Below, piece by piece: positions 24,707 through 26,261 of a stretch of 26,261 nt of DNA. Both the position numbers and the translations under genes were made by a program. The first letter of the stretch is position 1. Each line of letters starts with the position of its first letter. A model generated the notes under the pieces. The model was given only the letters and a program-made list of their open reading frames with translations. It did not search any database and was not told the DNA's origin. Source of the DNA: Deinococcus alpinitundrae (GTDB lineage: Bacteria > Deinococcota > Deinococci > Deinococcales > Deinococcaceae); NCBI RefSeq assembly GCF_009982895.1, contig NZ_WXZL01000037.1, positions 1 to 26,261 on the forward strand, written 5' to 3'.

Positions 24707-24982
24707 ATGACGAGCGCTCATCAGCTCACGGAGAGGCAACCCGACAAGCAACGTGTGCTCAACCGCCTGCGCCGCCTGGAAGGGCAGGTACGCGGGTTGC
24801 AGAAGATGGTGGAAGAGGAGCGTCCCTGTCAGGACATTCTGACGCTCCTCAGCGGCATCCGGAGTGCCCTCGATGCCACCGGTGACGCCATCTTTGAAGA
24901 GTACATCAATCGCTGTTTGATGGATGATGGAACGCCCTTGTCTCCGCAAGAACTCGTCAAGACGGCCCGCCTTTTACGCTGA
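24707..24982 (+). CDS. cstR: CstR-like persulfide-sensing repressor (CsoR/FrmR/RcnR family)
   Basis: A 91-residue all-helical repressor of the CsoR family: VLNRLRRLEGQVRGLQKMVEEERPCQDILTLLSGIRSALDATGDAIFEEYINRC. The two cysteines are Cys41 and Cys70, 29 residues apart as in CstR. The copper-site His of CsoR (four residues before the second Cys) is Tyr66, and the nickel/formaldehyde ligands of RcnR/FrmR are absent, so a persulfide sensor fits best. ATG 24707 has AAGG 9 nt upstream; ATG 24698 is in frame but abuts the AAAAGG. Two matching operators lie at its own divergent promoter and at the cstB operon. Confidence 0.88.
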   Translation: MTSAHQLTERQPDKQRVLNRLRRLEGQVRGLQKMVEEERPCQDILTLLSGIRSALDATGDAIFEEYINRCLMDDGTPLSPQELVKTARLLR

Positions 24983-25196
24983 AGTCCGCCAACACCAAAA
25001 GTGCCGGCGGGTCCATGTCGCAACTGCTCACCTTGAAGGGAGAGCCGAAATGATGGCGTCAGCAAGACCCGGGCCAAATAGCTGGCCCTCGGGGTGGTGC
25101 TACTCCGGCACGGCTCTGCCGACATGCTGTTGAGCGTGAATCGCGTCTCTGGCCGGATTGGCGGCACCTGAGAAAGGACGGTCTACTCGACAAGCC

Positions 25197-25229
25197 AGGC
25201 CTGCGCGGCAGGGTCGGCCGCGCAGGCCT
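25197..25229. terminator. Strong hairpin between convergent genes
   Basis: AGGCCTGCGCGGC and GCCGCGCAGGCCT form a perfect 13-bp stem with a 7-nt loop. It lies between the ends of cstR (24982) and higA (25291). No T-tract follows on either strand, so it may be a bidirectional transcript-end or mRNA-stabilising element. The rest of 24983-25290 shows no gene. Confidence 0.5.
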
Positions 25230-25290
25230 CGGCGATGGTGTCGCAAACGGTGATGACGCAAGGGTCGAGGCGCTCATCCCTCAATTTCCC

Positions 25291-25710
25291 TTAGCCCAGA
25301 AAGACCTGCGGGCTGGTGTTGAAGTACTCAGCCAGACGCCGCACCGTCTCGACCGAGAAGGGGGTCTGGCCGCTGAGCAGGCGGCTGACGTTGCCCTGAG
25401 TGATGCCCAGGACTTCAGCCAGCTGGGTCTGCCGCAGGTCCCGCTGGTCCATCAGATAGGCCAGGACCCGGTGGGCCGGCGCGGCTGGTACGGGGTGGTG
25501 GCGCTCTTCATAGGCCGTGAGGCGGTCTCGCAGCAGCGCGAACAAGCTGCCCAGCGGGTGGCCGGCGTTCTCGCCGACCTCGTTCCAGACCTCCTCGAAG
25601 AGTTCGAGGGCCTGCTGGTACTGCGACTCGGTTTCGATAGGGGAAGCGACCTCACGGATCTCGAGCGGCAGCCTGGCCCAGGCCTTGAGCGCCTCGGCAT
25701 GGTGGGTCAT
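25291..25710 (-). CDS. higA: HigA-type antitoxin
   Basis: A 139-residue antitoxin that neutralises HigB and represses the operon. An N-terminal helical region (about 1-75: EIREVASPIETESQYQQALELFEEVWNEVG) binds the toxin, and the C-terminal XRE helix-turn-helix (about 80-135: LAYLMDQRDLRQTQLAEVLGITQGNVSRLLSGQTPFSVETVRRLAEYFN) binds DNA. ATG 25710 has GAGGAG upstream. It starts 21 bp after the higB stop in the toxin-first order typical of hig loci. On a plasmid this pair would kill plasmid-free cells. Confidence 0.9.
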   Translation of the reverse strand: MTHHAEALKAWARLPLEIREVASPIETESQYQQALELFEEVWNEVGENAGHPLGSLFALLRDRLTAYEERHHPVPAAPAHRVLAYLMDQRDLRQTQLAEVLGITQGNVSRLLSGQTPFSVETVRRLAEYFNTSPQVFLG

Positions 25711-25731
25711 GGTGGGTTCTCCTCGGCGCGG

Positions 25732-26016
25732 TCACGGGCGCCAGTCGTCGTAGTCGCGGTGGGTCAGGAAGGCCTTGACAAAGAAGCTCTTGTAAGTGAG
25801 GTTCGCCCGCACGATCAGGCGGTAGTGGTTGCCCCGGATGTTGAAGATCACGTAGTCCGGGCCGACCCAGCTGGCGGTGGCGAAGGTCGCCTTGATCTCG
25901 GCGAAGCTGGCGAAGTCCGAGTGCCGGACGATGGTGTACCACTCCTCGAGGGCGCTGCGGGCATCGGGGTACTGCTCGGCGGCTTGCCGAAGGGTCGCGG
26001 CCGTGATGACATTCAT
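25732..26016 (-). CDS. higB: HigB-type mRNA interferase toxin
   Basis: A 94-residue RelE-superfamily toxin that cleaves mRNA at the ribosome. Key segments are YPDARSALEEWYTIVRHSDFASFAEIKATFATASWVGPDYVIFNIRGNHYRLIVRANLTYKSFFVKAFLTHRDYDDW; the FNIRGNHYRLI strand and the KAFLTHRDYD end are typical of the HigB_toxin family. ATG 26016 is used here; ATG 26022 adds MP and lies about 10 nt from the -10 box. No Shine-Dalgarno is seen, so initiation may be near-leaderless. It precedes higA on the same strand. Confidence 0.9.
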   Translation of the reverse strand: MNVITAATLRQAAEQYPDARSALEEWYTIVRHSDFASFAEIKATFATASWVGPDYVIFNIRGNHYRLIVRANLTYKSFFVKAFLTHRDYDDWRP

Positions 26017-26032
26017 GGGCATGACCAACGAC

Positions 26033-26072
26033 AGTCTATGCGGAATACGCATAGTATGCAAGGTACGCATAG
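26033..26072 (-). promoter_or_regulatory. higBA promoter and operator
   Basis: On the minus strand: -35 TTGCAT (26056-26061), a 17-bp spacer, -10 TAGACT (26033-26038). An inverted repeat CTATGCG-N5-CGCATAG (26036-26054) covers the -10 and spacer, and a further CGCATAG half-site is at 26066-26072, upstream of the -35. It is the likely HigA operator. Confidence 0.65.
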
Positions 26073-26228
26073 ACCTGTCTGTGACAGCGGCAGTCTGGAG
26101 ATGCTGAGGGGTTGCGAGAACGACCGACAGGGGGTCATCGGAGACCAAGAACAGCAGATTACTCTAGAGGCTAGTTGAGACGGGATCGAAGTTTGGCGGG
26201 ATGATTTTGCCGCTGGCAAACTGGAGCG

Positions 26229-26261
26229 ATGGATCGCCGTGCGTACCCGAGTGATGTCGAT
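26229..26261 (+). mobile_element. Start of an IS5-type transposase, runs off the window
   Basis: ATG 26229 opens MDRRAYPSDVD, which resembles the N-terminus of IS5-family transposases (often RxYPSDvsDeEW). GGAG lies at 26223-26226, rather close. Only 11 codons are visible and the terminal inverted repeat cannot be confirmed, so this is tentative. Confidence 0.4.

Noticed and set aside
25471..26178. 235-codon plus-strand frame opposite higBA
   Set aside because: Antisense shadow; higA and higB are well supported by motifs, order and promoter.

Overview
The window looks like part of an accessory replicon (plasmid or megaplasmid) of a Deinococcus-like bacterium. The evidence is a high-GC coding style, a RepA-type initiator beside an iteron array, a plasmid parAB cassette, a higBA toxin-antitoxin pair, many transposase scars, and several genes with a -10 box only about 6 nt before the ATG, as in the leaderless mRNAs common in Deinococcus. 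The genus is inferred from protein style and was not checked by a search.

Layout. 1-3613: a PAS/GAF sensor protein cut off inside its second GAF domain and joined to the tail of an unrelated gene, then an alpha/beta hydrolase with a patched-on 5' end. 4176-6259: the partition cassette. ParA carries an N-terminal Phd/YefM-type antitoxin domain, GTGTACAC operators overlap its promoter, and ParB follows with a 4-bp overlap. A 17-19 bp palindrome (core GGGATACCGGGTATCCC) occurs on each side of the cassette and is a candidate centromere. 6396-8208: a divergent XRE/MmyB-type regulator, then an NTF2/SnoaL-like protein and a DUF1330-like protein. 8719-10511: remains of a peptide ABC transporter (5'-truncated binding protein; frameshifted, truncated permease). 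10802-12840: the replication module, with about eleven iterons at about 33-bp spacing, an AT-rich stretch and the RepA-type initiator. 12841-14745: a graveyard of IS3-, IS630- and IS4-like fragments.

14746-24982 is the functional core, a reactive sulfur and sulfite detoxification island. A CstR-like persulfide sensor (Cys41/Cys70, no copper-site His) sits beside thioredoxin 2. A CstB-like persulfide dioxygenase-rhodanese, a single-domain rhodanese and a TauE/SafE exporter form an operon. Matching ATACCCC-N3-GGGGTAT operators lie inside the -35/-10 spacers of the cstB operon and the trx gene. The sulfite produced would be exported by TauE or oxidised by the SorAB-like molybdoenzyme/cytochrome pair. 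A TehA/TDT-type (SSU1-like) exporter heads the sor operon but carries a nonsense codon and a frameshift, and a LysR regulator is divergent from it. An ECF sigma/anti-sigma pair lies between the two sulfur blocks.

25291-26261: the higBA module with its own palindromic operator, then what looks like the first codons of an IS5-type transposase running off the window. The most unusual items are the Phd-ParA fusion with its matching operators and internal in-frame start, and the compact CstR regulon on a plasmid.
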